A stretch of 64,000 nt of DNA from Owenweeksia sp964619125 (GTDB taxonomy: Bacteria; Bacteroidota; Bacteroidia; Flavobacteriales; Schleiferiaceae), in contig CAZUCA010000001.1 in NCBI GenBank assembly GCA_964619125.1, forward strand, positions 1 through 64,000. Direction: 5' to 3'. Positions 17,688 through 25,681 of this stretch are shown in pieces. How positions within the stretch are numbered: position 1 is the first letter of the stretch; every line of letters begins with the position of its first letter. A program made the translations under genes and the position numbers. The notes beneath the pieces were generated by a model. That model ran no database searches. It had not been told where the DNA came from and worked only from the letters and a program-made list of their open reading frames with translations.

Positions 17688-18854
17688 ATGAACACTATCC
17701 TATTTGATGCCGACTTACACCTTCATTTGCTGCCCTTTACCTACACCCGTCCGGTAGCCGGTATCAGAGTAGGCATTTTGACTATTGCTGAGAAGTGGCA
17801 AAAGGCCCTTCATACGGAAGTGTCCTACGCAACTGAAGCCTATCTGGCTTCCAAATTTCCTCAAAAAGATGCCGGGCAAAGCCTGGTTGTCAATGGCGCC
17901 CTCTGCCCGAACCCGGCCGTACTGGAGGCCCTTGATAAACTGAAACCCGGGCAGCAGCTCATTAGCGGTAATGTTATCCTGGCCCAGAAAGTAGAGGGTA
18001 ACTTCCACGGCTGGCAAAATGGTTTTGAAGCCATTACCCTGGAACGAGGCTTTAACCTGATAGATCGTCCCTGGAAAATATTCAGCCTTAATGGCGCTGA
18101 ACTCGAATACGATTTCGGGTTGCTGACTAACGGACGAAGCTCGCAGGAGCTCAGTGCCACCAATACCCTTATTGGTGAGCGCATTTTTGTGGAGGAAGGG
18201 GCAGAAGTGGAGTGCGCGGTGCTGAATAGCAAAAGCGGACCGATCTACCTCGGAAAGGATTCGGTGGTAATGGAGGGAAGCCTGGTAAGAGGCAGTCTGG
18301 CACTGCTTGATCATTCGCAGTTAAAACTCGGTAGTAAGATTTATGGTCCTACTACCATCGGCCCCTGGTCAAAAGTGGGGGGAGAAGTAAACAACTCGGT
18401 GATTTTCGGTTATTCCAATAAAGGCCATGACGGCTTTTTAGGCAATGCCGTAATAGGGGAGTGGTGTAATATTGGCGCTGATTCCAACAATTCCAACCTT
18501 AAGAATAATTACGACGAAGTGCGGCTGTGGAGCTATGCCGAAGAGCGCTTTGCCAAAACCGGCCTGCAGTTTTGTGGCCTCATGATGGGTGATCACTCCA
18601 AGTGTGGTATTAATACCATGTTTAATACCGGTACCGTGGTGGGGGTAAGCGCCAATGTTTTTGGAAGCGGCTTTCCCCGCAACATTATCCCTTCCTTCAG
18701 CTGGGGTGGTGCAAGCGGCTTTACCGAATACAAACTCGATAAGGCCCTGGCTACTGCTGAGCGGGTAATGCAACGCCGGGGAGTGGCACTTGACGAAACA
18801 GAGCAGCAGATCCTCAGCCAGGTATTTAACAGCAGCGCCAAGCTGCGCCGCTAA
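17688..18854 (+). CDS. GlmU-like putative sugar nucleotidyltransferase
   Basis: A 388-residue protein of the Bacteroidota GlmU-like family. The N-terminus (MNTILFDADLHLHLLPFTYTRPVAGIRVGILTIAEKW) is a nucleotidyltransferase-like region that differs from true GlmU. From about residue 190 it carries left-handed beta-helix hexapeptide turns (IYLGKDSVVMEGSLVRGSLALL; IYGPTTIGPWSKVGGEV; IGEWCNIGADSNNSNL). It may transfer nucleotidyl or acetyl groups to a sugar; the substrate is unknown. The start at 17688 is chosen because upstream codons overlap rpmE2 and its terminator. Confidence 0.85.
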   Translation: MNTILFDADLHLHLLPFTYTRPVAGIRVGILTIAEKWQKALHTEVSYATEAYLASKFPQKDAGQSLVVNGALCPNPAVLEALDKLKPGQQLISGNVILAQKVEGNFHGWQNGFEAITLERGFNLIDRPWKIFSLNGAELEYDFGLLTNGRSSQELSATNTLIGERIFVEEGAEVECAVLNSKSGPIYLGKDSVVMEGSLVRGSLALLDHSQLKLGSKIYGPTTIGPWSKVGGEVNNSVIFGYSNKGHDGFLGNAVIGEWCNIGADSNNSNLKNNYDEVRLWSYAEERFAKTGLQFCGLMMGDHSKCGINTMFNTGTVVGVSANVFGSGFPRNIIPSFSWGGASGFTEYKLDKALATAERVMQRRGVALDETEQQILSQVFNSSAKLRR

Positions 18855-18936
18855 TCCTTGGCACAGCCCTTGACCATACTACCTGCCCAGCGAAAACTAC
18901 CCTTCCGTAGTGACAGTCTGGCTCAAAATGTGACGA

Positions 18937-21426
18937 ATGAGATCAAAAGATATATTGGAATTTGACAGCTTGTCATTGGATAATGTGATGAATGAAGACA
19001 CCGAATTCATTCCCTTAATGACCAATGATGAGGAAGATGAAATGGAAAGAGAGGAAGTGCCGGGAGAACTGCCGCTGCTTCCCCTGCGCAATACTGTCCT
19101 TTTTCCGGGGGTGGTGATACCCATCACTGCCGGCCGCGACAAGTCAATCAGCTTATTGCAAAAGGCCAATAAGGAAAAGAGTTTAATTGGCGTGGTTAGC
19201 CAGAAAGATGCTAATAATGAGGATCCCGGGGCCGGAGATATTTACAATATCGGCACCGTGGCGCGCATTATCCGCATGTTTAAAATGCCTGATGGCAACA
19301 CCACGGTAATCATCCAGGGTAAGAAGCGCTTTGAGGTAAATGAGATTCTGGAGGAGGAGCCCTTTTTGAAGGCCTCGGTTAGCTTTCTCAGTGATCAGAA
19401 ACCAGCTAAAGACGAAGAGAAGTTTCAAGCCCTGATTTCTTCTATCAAGGAGCTTGCTTTAAGGATTATTAAGGAGTCTCCCAATATTCCCAGTGAGGCG
19501 GCTTTTGCCCTTAAAAATATTGAAAGCAATGCCTTCCTGCTCAATTTTATTTCCAGCAATATGAACCTGGAAGTAGAGAAGAAGCAGCAACTGCTCGCCA
19601 TTAATGATATGCAGGAACGGGCAAACCTGGTATTGAAGCATTTGCACGATGAGTTCCGCATGCTGGAGATGAAGAACGAGATTCAGAGCAAGGTGAAGAC
19701 CGAGTTTGATCAGCAGCAGCGCGAATATTTTCTGCAGCAGCAGATGAAGCAGATCCAGGAGGAGTTGGGCGGTAGCTCAGCCGAGAGTGAAATTGAGGCA
19801 ATGCGCGAGAAGGCCAAAGAGAAAGACTGGCCCGGTAGTGTGGCGGCATCTTTTGAAAAGGAATTGAAAAAGATGCAACGCATCAACCCTCAGGTGCCGG
19901 AGTTTAGCATTCAGCGCAATTATCTCGAGTTTTTGCTCGACCTGCCCTGGAATGAGACCACCGAGGATCACTTCGACCTCAATAAGGCACAAAAAATTCT
20001 CGATCGTGATCACTACGGGCTTGAAAAGGTAAAAGAACGCCTTATTGAACACCTGGCGGTACTGAAGCTGAAAGGTGATATGAAGGCTCCAATCCTTTGT
20101 CTTTACGGACCGCCCGGTGTGGGTAAAACCAGCCTTGGAAAGAGTGTGGCCGAGGCCCTGGGCCGTAAATACGTGCGTATGTCATTGGGTGGAATGCGCG
20201 ATGAGGCCGAAATCAGGGGACACCGCAAAACCTATATCGGGGCCATGCCTGGCCGGGTGGTGCAAAACATCAAAAAGGCCGAAGCCGGGAATCCGGTGTT
20301 TGTGCTGGATGAAATTGACAAACTGACTAGTGGCGGTCATGGTGATCCGAGCTCAGCTATGCTGGAGGTGCTGGATCCCGAGCAGAACAACGAGTTCTAT
20401 GACAACTATCTTGAAATGGGCTATGACCTGAGTAAGGTTCTCTTTATTGCCACTGCCAATAATCTGGGGGCCATTCACCCCGCCCTGCGCGACCGCATGG
20501 AAATCATCGAAATCAACGGCTATACCGTTGAGGAGAAGATTGAGATAGCGAAAAGGCACCTACTGCCCCAGCAGCTGAAGGAGCATGGCCTGAAAAAGAA
20601 GGATCTCAGTATTGAGAAAAAGGCCTTTGAATACATTATTGAAAACTATACCCGCGAAAGCGGGGTGCGGGGCCTTAATAAGGTTATTGCCAAGGTAGTA
20701 CGCTATGCTGCCAAAAACGTAGCCATGGAAAAAGAATACCACCAGAAACTCAAAGTAGAGCACATTGTGGATATCCTGGGGCCGGAACGCTACTCAAAGG
20801 ATAAATATCAGGGCAATGATATCGCCGGGGTGGTAACCGGGCTGGCCTGGACACCGGTAGGGGGTGATATCCTCTTTATTGAATCATCGCTCAGTGCGGG
20901 TAAGGGAAAACTTACCGTTACCGGTAACCTGGGCGACGTAATGCGGGAGTCAGCGATTATTGCGATGGCGTACCTTAAAGCCCATTGCGATGACTTCAAT
21001 ATTGACCCACAGGTTTTCGATCAGTGGGATGTGCACATTCACTTCCCGGAGGGCGCCACGCCCAAGGACGGCCCTTCTGCCGGTATTACCATCCTCACCT
21101 CTCTGGCTTCGCTCTTTACCCAGCGCAAAGTGAAGAGTCGCCTGGCGATGACCGGTGAAATTACCTTAAGGGGTAAAGTATTACCGGTAGGCGGGATCAA
21201 GGAGAAGATACTGGCCGCCAAGCGGGCAGACATTAAGGAGATAATTCTCAGTAAAGACAACAAAAAGGATATTGAGGAAATCAGGGAAGATTATCTCAAG
21301 GGGCTGAGCTTCCATTATGTAGATACCATGATGGATGTGATAGAGCTTGCTCTCACATCTCAAAAGGTAAAGAAGCCACTTGATTTGGGTCCGAAGTCAC
21401 TGGCAAAGCCCAAGGCTCTGGCATAA
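18937..21426 (+). CDS. lon: ATP-dependent Lon protease
   Basis: An 829-residue LonA. After an acidic N-terminal leader of about 40 residues come the Lon N-domain (LPLLPLRNTVLFPGVVIPI), a coiled middle part, the AAA+ module with Walker A GPPGVGKT near residues 391-398, and the protease domain with the Ser-Lys dyad: S714 in PKDGPSAG and K757 in GGIKEK. It degrades damaged and regulatory proteins in the cytoplasm. The ATG at 18937 is the first in frame. It is monocistronic or read together with porQ, 64 nt downstream. Confidence 0.98.
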   Translation: MRSKDILEFDSLSLDNVMNEDTEFIPLMTNDEEDEMEREEVPGELPLLPLRNTVLFPGVVIPITAGRDKSISLLQKANKEKSLIGVVSQKDANNEDPGAGDIYNIGTVARIIRMFKMPDGNTTVIIQGKKRFEVNEILEEEPFLKASVSFLSDQKPAKDEEKFQALISSIKELALRIIKESPNIPSEAAFALKNIESNAFLLNFISSNMNLEVEKKQQLLAINDMQERANLVLKHLHDEFRMLEMKNEIQSKVKTEFDQQQREYFLQQQMKQIQEELGGSSAESEIEAMREKAKEKDWPGSVAASFEKELKKMQRINPQVPEFSIQRNYLEFLLDLPWNETTEDHFDLNKAQKILDRDHYGLEKVKERLIEHLAVLKLKGDMKAPILCLYGPPGVGKTSLGKSVAEALGRKYVRMSLGGMRDEAEIRGHRKTYIGAMPGRVVQNIKKAEAGNPVFVLDEIDKLTSGGHGDPSSAMLEVLDPEQNNEFYDNYLEMGYDLSKVLFIATANNLGAIHPALRDRMEIIEINGYTVEEKIEIAKRHLLPQQLKEHGLKKKDLSIEKKAFEYIIENYTRESGVRGLNKVIAKVVRYAAKNVAMEKEYHQKLKVEHIVDILGPERYSKDKYQGNDIAGVVTGLAWTPVGGDILFIESSLSAGKGKLTVTGNLGDVMRESAIIAMAYLKAHCDDFNIDPQVFDQWDVHIHFPEGATPKDGPSAGITILTSLASLFTQRKVKSRLAMTGEITLRGKVLPVGGIKEKILAAKRADIKEIILSKDNKKDIEEIREDYLKGLSFHYVDTMMDVIELALTSQKVKKPLDLGPKSLAKPKALA

Positions 21427-21475
21427 AGGCTGGCAAGCGATGGTAATTTTAATGTGCTTAATCCGTTGTAAGTAA

Positions 21476-21483
21476 TATTTTCG
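21476..21483 (+). promoter_or_regulatory. -7-like element (TATTTTCG) for porQ
   Basis: TATTTTCG is one base off TAnnTTTG. It ends 7 nt before the porQ ATG, so the transcript would be nearly leaderless. No clear -33. Confidence 0.35.
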
Positions 21484-21490
21484 CACTTGC

Positions 21491-22519
21491 ATGAAGAAAT
21501 TACTATCGCTCTGTTTCCTTCTTTCCGGCCTGGTACTAACTGCTCAAATCGGCGGTCGTTCGGCTTTTCAGTTTCTGAATGTGGTGCCTTCGGCCCGGGT
21601 AGCCGGCCAGGGTGGTAATGCCATTGCCAATACCTCCGACGATCTCAACTTTGCCCTGTGGAACCCATCTCTCCTCAACCAGGGGATGCACAACCAGGTG
21701 AGCATATCCATGGTCGATTACCTCAGTGACATTGTGTTGGGTGATGTAGCCTATGCCCGTCATTTCGATAGTCTTGGCACCTTTATGATCAACCTTCGCT
21801 ATTTCAACTACGGTGATTTTGACCGGGCCAATAATATAGGTGTGCGTACTGGTACCTTCACCGCCACTGATGTCGCATTTAGTATGGGCTATGCCTACGA
21901 ACTGGATACTAACTGGCGCTTTGGTGCCAACCTCAAGTATATCCAGTCCAATTACGAAGCCTACCGTTCCGATGGAGTGGCGCTTGATATGGCGGCTACC
22001 TATCAAATTCCCTCCAGGCGTACGGCCATTGCCCTGGTAGTTAAAAACCTGGGCTTCCAGTTCAGTCCCTACAATGAGGAAAGGGAGAACCCGCCTTTTG
22101 AAATTCAACTGGGCTTTTCAAATCGCTTTGAGCATTTGCCACTGCGCTGGCAGATCACCCTGGAGCAGCTGGAGACTTTTGACCTGCGCTATAAGGATCC
22201 CAACGACCGGGTGTTTAACCAATTGACCAGCCAGGTGGAGGAAACACCACCTAATATGGTCAATAATATTCTGCGACACGTGGTGGTAGGTGCGGAGTTT
22301 GCTCCTACAAAAGGTCTGGATATCCAGTTTGGCTACAACTTTCGCAAGCGCCAGGAACTAAACCTGGATAGCCGTCGTACTTCGGCCGGATTCTCGGTGG
22401 GTATCGGCATCAAAATCTCCAAGTTCAAGATTAATTATGCCCGCAATATGTATCATGTGGCGGGAAGTGCCAATCACTTCAGTATAATTACCGATCTTGG
22501 CGGCTTCAAAAAGAGCTGA
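21491..22519 (+). CDS. porQ: Type IX secretion system protein PorQ
   Basis: A 342-residue outer membrane barrel protein with a signal peptide (cleavage near LTAQ). The region GRSAFQFLNVVPSARVAGQGGNAIANTSDDLNFALWNPSLL is characteristic of PorQ. PorQ belongs to the type IX secretion machinery (it acts with the attachment-complex proteins) that exports proteins with the C-terminal sorting domains also seen in this window at 42382, 44691 and 47090. The stop overlaps the cmk start as TGATG, so translation is coupled; porQ-cmk adjacency is common in Bacteroidota. Confidence 0.92.
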   Translation: MKKLLSLCFLLSGLVLTAQIGGRSAFQFLNVVPSARVAGQGGNAIANTSDDLNFALWNPSLLNQGMHNQVSISMVDYLSDIVLGDVAYARHFDSLGTFMINLRYFNYGDFDRANNIGVRTGTFTATDVAFSMGYAYELDTNWRFGANLKYIQSNYEAYRSDGVALDMAATYQIPSRRTAIALVVKNLGFQFSPYNEERENPPFEIQLGFSNRFEHLPLRWQITLEQLETFDLRYKDPNDRVFNQLTSQVEETPPNMVNNILRHVVVGAEFAPTKGLDIQFGYNFRKRQELNLDSRRTSAGFSVGIGIKISKFKINYARNMYHVAGSANHFSIITDLGGFKKS

Positions 22520-23220
22520 TGCCACAAGATCCAATCAACATTGCCATTGATGGATATTCGTCAACAGGTAAGAGTACCCTGGCCAGAGACCTGGCTGCCC
22601 GCCTGGGATATCGCTACATAGACACCGGCGCCATGTACCGGGCTGTTACCCTCTATGCCCTGCGTCATAACATGATTGATGGCAGCCGCGTATCACCGGA
22701 ACTGGAAGAGCATCTCAAGGATCGCATTAAGCTTGAATTCAAATACAACCCCGATCGTGAAGCCTCTGATATTTACCTCAATGGTGAAAATGTGGAGGCG
22801 GCTATTCGCAAAATGGAGATTGCCCGCTCCGTAAGCGAGGTGGCTGCGATCTCAGCCGTGCGACGCTTTCTGGTAAAGTCGCAGCAGTTGATGGCCCGCG
22901 ACAAGGCAGTGGTGATGGACGGCCGGGATATCGGTACGGTAGTGCTACCTGATGCCGAGCTGAAAATTTTTGTAACTGCCAGCAGCCAGGTGCGTGTTCA
23001 GCGTCGTTTCGATGAATTAAGGGGTCGGGGTGATGAGATTACCCGTCACGAAGTAGAGGCCAATCTGGAGCAACGTGATTTAATTGACACCAGCCGGGAG
23101 GACAGCCCGCTAAAGATGGCGGATGATGCTCAGCTGCTGGACAACTCCGAGCTGAACCCACAGCAGCAGCTGAAAATGGTAGAGGGCTGGGTGCGTGAAA
23201 CCAAAGCCAAACTGGCCTGA
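22519..23220 (+). CDS. cmk: Cytidylate kinase
   Basis: A 233-residue CMP/dCMP kinase, which makes CDP or dCDP from ATP and the monophosphate for nucleic acid and phospholipid precursors. The P-loop is GYSSTGKST (residues 12-20), followed by YIDTGAMYRAVT, MDGRDIGTVVLPDA (the DGRD base-binding part) and a LIDTSREDSPL motif, all family-typical. It starts inside the porQ stop codon. It converges with the ACBP gene, with 5 nt between stops. Confidence 0.97.
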   Translation: MPQDPINIAIDGYSSTGKSTLARDLAARLGYRYIDTGAMYRAVTLYALRHNMIDGSRVSPELEEHLKDRIKLEFKYNPDREASDIYLNGENVEAAIRKMEIARSVSEVAAISAVRRFLVKSQQLMARDKAVVMDGRDIGTVVLPDAELKIFVTASSQVRVQRRFDELRGRGDEITRHEVEANLEQRDLIDTSREDSPLKMADDAQLLDNSELNPQQQLKMVEGWVRETKAKLA

Positions 23221-23225
23221 GATTA

Positions 23226-23534
23226 TTATTGACTTTCGCTTAAAAGTCGTTTTATCGTTTCGATATATTTTTGCTTTGCCAGCTCCTGGGGCATCCCGAT
23301 CAGGCGCTTCCAGCTATCGTATTTAAAGGTTTGCACCACATTCGATGATTCGGTTGGGCGATCACCCTTCACGTCACCTTCGGTGGCCTGCTTAAAAAAA
23401 GCGTAAGCAATAAGCATATTGTCGGCAGTTTGCGGGGGCATACTGTTGCCGAGTTCCACATAGTGCCAAAATTCGCGATCCAGCTCAGTTTGCGGTTTTT
23501 CCATGGTAATGGAAGCCTTATTCATCGTCATCAT
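23226..23534 (-). CDS. Acyl-CoA-binding protein
   Basis: A 102-residue ACBP-family protein. The core MLIAYAFFKQATEGDVKGDRP, then FKYDSWKRLIGMPQELAKQKYIETIKRLL, aligns with the LYALYKQAT-GD---RP and K--W--W--L-G-S-EEAM--YI pattern of eukaryotic and bacterial ACBPs. It binds long-chain acyl-CoA and may supply it to lipid synthesis. This fits its place at the end of an operon containing cdsA and psd. Several ATGs occur (23534, 23531, 23525, 23504); 23534 is used because it overlaps the psd stop (ATGA), but a later one is possible. Confidence 0.88.
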   Translation of the reverse strand: MMTMNKASITMEKPQTELDREFWHYVELGNSMPPQTADNMLIAYAFFKQATEGDVKGDRPTESSNVVQTFKYDSWKRLIGMPQELAKQKYIETIKRLLSESQ

Positions 23535-24190
23535 TTTAGTTCAGCGATCACTTGTTCGCCACCGCGGGCCTTATCGCCCACTTTAACCAACACATTGGCG
23601 TCGAGCGGCAGAATGATGTCCACCCTCGAACCAAAACGGATAAATCCCGAATCCTTGCCCTGCAGCACTTTGGCCCCTTCTTTGGCGTACATAATAATGC
23701 GCCGGGCCATGGCACCGGCAATTTGCTTGTACATTACTTCGGTGCCATGTGGAGTTTCAGTAACCACACTGGTGCGTTCATTGAGCAAACTCGATTTAGG
23801 ATGCCAGGCTACCAGATAAGCCCCGGGGTGGTACTTGGCGTATTTTACCAAGCCACTTACCGGATATCTGTTGACGTGCACATTAAGAGGAGACATAAAA
23901 ATGCTTACTTGAATCCTCTTGTCTTTAAAGTATTCCTGTTCGTCTATTTCTTCAATTACCACCACTTTACCATCGGCAGGAGCTATAACCTTGTAGTGAT
24001 CAACCGGCGCCTGTCTGCGGGGATTGCGGAAAAACTGCAGGATCAGCAGGTAGAGTACTATGGAAATAAAAAGAACCACATTTTCTACCCAGGCCAGGTC
24101 AACCAGCCAGAATACCAGAACGTTGATAAGCCCCAGAATGAGGAGTGCCTGGAGTAAGATTTTTTTTCCTTCGTGGTGAATACGGATCAT
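23531..24190 (-). CDS. psd: Phosphatidylserine decarboxylase family protein
   Basis: A 219-residue PSD of the short type. Two hydrophobic segments near the N-terminus are followed by the conserved IAPADGKVVVIEE region, FMSPLNVHVNRYPVSG, and the self-cleavage site FGSRVD (G187-S188), where serine becomes the pyruvoyl cofactor. It makes phosphatidylethanolamine from phosphatidylserine in the inner membrane. It overlaps cdsA by 1 nt (TAATG). No pssA is present in the window. Confidence 0.95.
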   Translation of the reverse strand: MIRIHHEGKKILLQALLILGLINVLVFWLVDLAWVENVVLFISIVLYLLILQFFRNPRRQAPVDHYKVIAPADGKVVVIEEIDEQEYFKDKRIQVSIFMSPLNVHVNRYPVSGLVKYAKYHPGAYLVAWHPKSSLLNERTSVVTETPHGTEVMYKQIAGAMARRIIMYAKEGAKVLQGKDSGFIRFGSRVDIILPLDANVLVKVGDKARGGEQVIAELK

Positions 24191-25011
24191 TAATGCAGGT
24201 TTTCGAATATGCGAAGATAGAAATAGGCCATGGGTAATGCGAATAACAAACTATCAATTCGATCGAGCATGCCTCCGTGCCCGGGCATAAACTTGCCGCT
24301 GTCCTTTACTCCGTAGGCTCTTTTTATGGCCGATTCAAAGAGGTCACCCAGGGTGCCGAATATCAGCACTACCAGTGCCAGGCCCAGCCATCCGCCGTAG
24401 GGCATAAAGGGGAATAGCCGTGAAAAAATAAAGGAGGCAATAAGGGTACTGATAATACCGCCTAAAAATCCTTCCCAGGTTTTGTTGGGCGAGATACGGG
24501 GGAAGAGCTTATGCTTGCCAAACTGGCTGCCGATAAGGTAGGCAAAAGTGTCATTGCACCAGATCAGAATAAACACCGAGGCCAGCATCCAGGGGTAATT
24601 GTGGTCGTGGTAATTGGCCATCATCGGCAGCAGGGTAGCCGGAATGCCGATATACAACAAGGGGAAGGTTGCGTGAAAAAGCCGTTCGGGAACATTTTTG
24701 CTATGAAAGGCCTGGCTCAGCATGATGGCCCCGATGATCAGCGCCAGTATCATTTTCAGAAACTGTTGGGTGAGATAGGGTGCCTCCACCACGTTGGTAA
24801 GGGTAAAAATAGCCAGGAGGATCGCTGCAATTAATAGCAGAGTAGAGAGTCCGCCCTTTTTATTGTGCCCAAACTGCATCCACTCGGTTACGGAGAATAC
24901 CGTAAAGACAGAGGCCAGGGCGATCTGGCCGTAGGTGCCGCTAAAACAGGCTAAAAGTACCAACACTACGTAGGCCAGGCCTGAGAGTGTCCGGAGGATA
25001 ATGTTAGGCAT
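24190..25011 (-). CDS. cdsA: Phosphatidate cytidylyltransferase
   Basis: A 273-residue integral membrane CDP-diglyceride synthetase. It converts phosphatidic acid and CTP to CDP-diacylglycerol, the precursor of all phospholipids. About eight hydrophobic segments are present, and the C-terminal family signature is clear (SAIKRAYGVKD followed by PGHGGMLDRID). The gene overlaps LUD upstream and psd downstream by 1 nt each, so the operon is tightly coupled. Confidence 0.97.
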   Translation of the reverse strand: MPNIILRTLSGLAYVVLVLLACFSGTYGQIALASVFTVFSVTEWMQFGHNKKGGLSTLLLIAAILLAIFTLTNVVEAPYLTQQFLKMILALIIGAIMLSQAFHSKNVPERLFHATFPLLYIGIPATLLPMMANYHDHNYPWMLASVFILIWCNDTFAYLIGSQFGKHKLFPRISPNKTWEGFLGGIISTLIASFIFSRLFPFMPYGGWLGLALVVLIFGTLGDLFESAIKRAYGVKDSGKFMPGHGGMLDRIDSLLFALPMAYFYLRIFENLH

Positions 25012-25640
25012 TAAAACTGATCTTCAAGTAAAAGAAGGTAGATGTCCTTCTTGCATATCTGGCTTGATGCTTCATCGTCGTCATCATCTTCATGACCCTT
25101 GATAGTGGTTATTTGCGATGGAATATCGCCTTGATATTTATTGCGAATACCGGTGAGGGCAGAGCGCAGGTTTTCCACAATCTGGCTGGTGTGGGCCAGG
25201 GTAATAAAGATATCGGGCAGCTCGCTAAGCTTTTTGCCCTTGGTTTGTTTGGCGGTAATCATAATGCCGCCATTAAAGGAAACCAGGTACTCACAGCTAC
25301 TGGCAAAGGCATCCGAGGCTTCAACCCTATCAGCCAGATCTTTAAATCCTGCCTTATTTAAAATGGATTTGAAATTTTCCTCCTGGCAATAGATATTGCT
25401 GATGCCGGTTTCCTGGGCAATTTCTTTCAGGAAAGTATAGGCATCGCGCTCCTTTTCGCAATAAAGAAACTTACCACCCGAGGCGGTAAAGTTTTTTACA
25501 AACGAAAGATCCACAGGTTCCCTCTGGGGAGAATTGAGGCTGGCAGATTCAGATGGCGAATCGTCTTCGTCCAGCGGCTTGCCGCTGAGCACCTTCAGAA
25601 CCTTACCTAAAAAACCAGTTTTTTTCTTGGATTCCTCCAT
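25011..25640 (-). CDS. LUD domain protein (LutC/YkgG-like)
   Basis: A 209-residue LUD-domain protein. LUD proteins were named from lactate-utilisation partners LutB and LutC, but many stand-alone members have no known role. Visible are DLSFVKNFTASGGKFLYCEK, EIAQETGISNIYCQEENF and SFNGGIMITAKQTKGKKLSELPDIFITLAHTSQIV. It begins after a charged, disordered N-terminus. Neither lutA nor lutB is beside it; instead it lies between ftsH and cdsA, a placement common in Bacteroidota, so a lactate role is not supported here. Confidence 0.85.
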   Translation of the reverse strand: MEESKKKTGFLGKVLKVLSGKPLDEDDSPSESASLNSPQREPVDLSFVKNFTASGGKFLYCEKERDAYTFLKEIAQETGISNIYCQEENFKSILNKAGFKDLADRVEASDAFASSCEYLVSFNGGIMITAKQTKGKKLSELPDIFITLAHTSQIVENLRSALTGIRNKYQGDIPSQITTIKGHEDDDDDEASSQICKKDIYLLLLEDQF

Positions 25641-25681
25641 TAATTATTAACTCGTTTCGCTTCGAAAAGACGGTGTTCAAA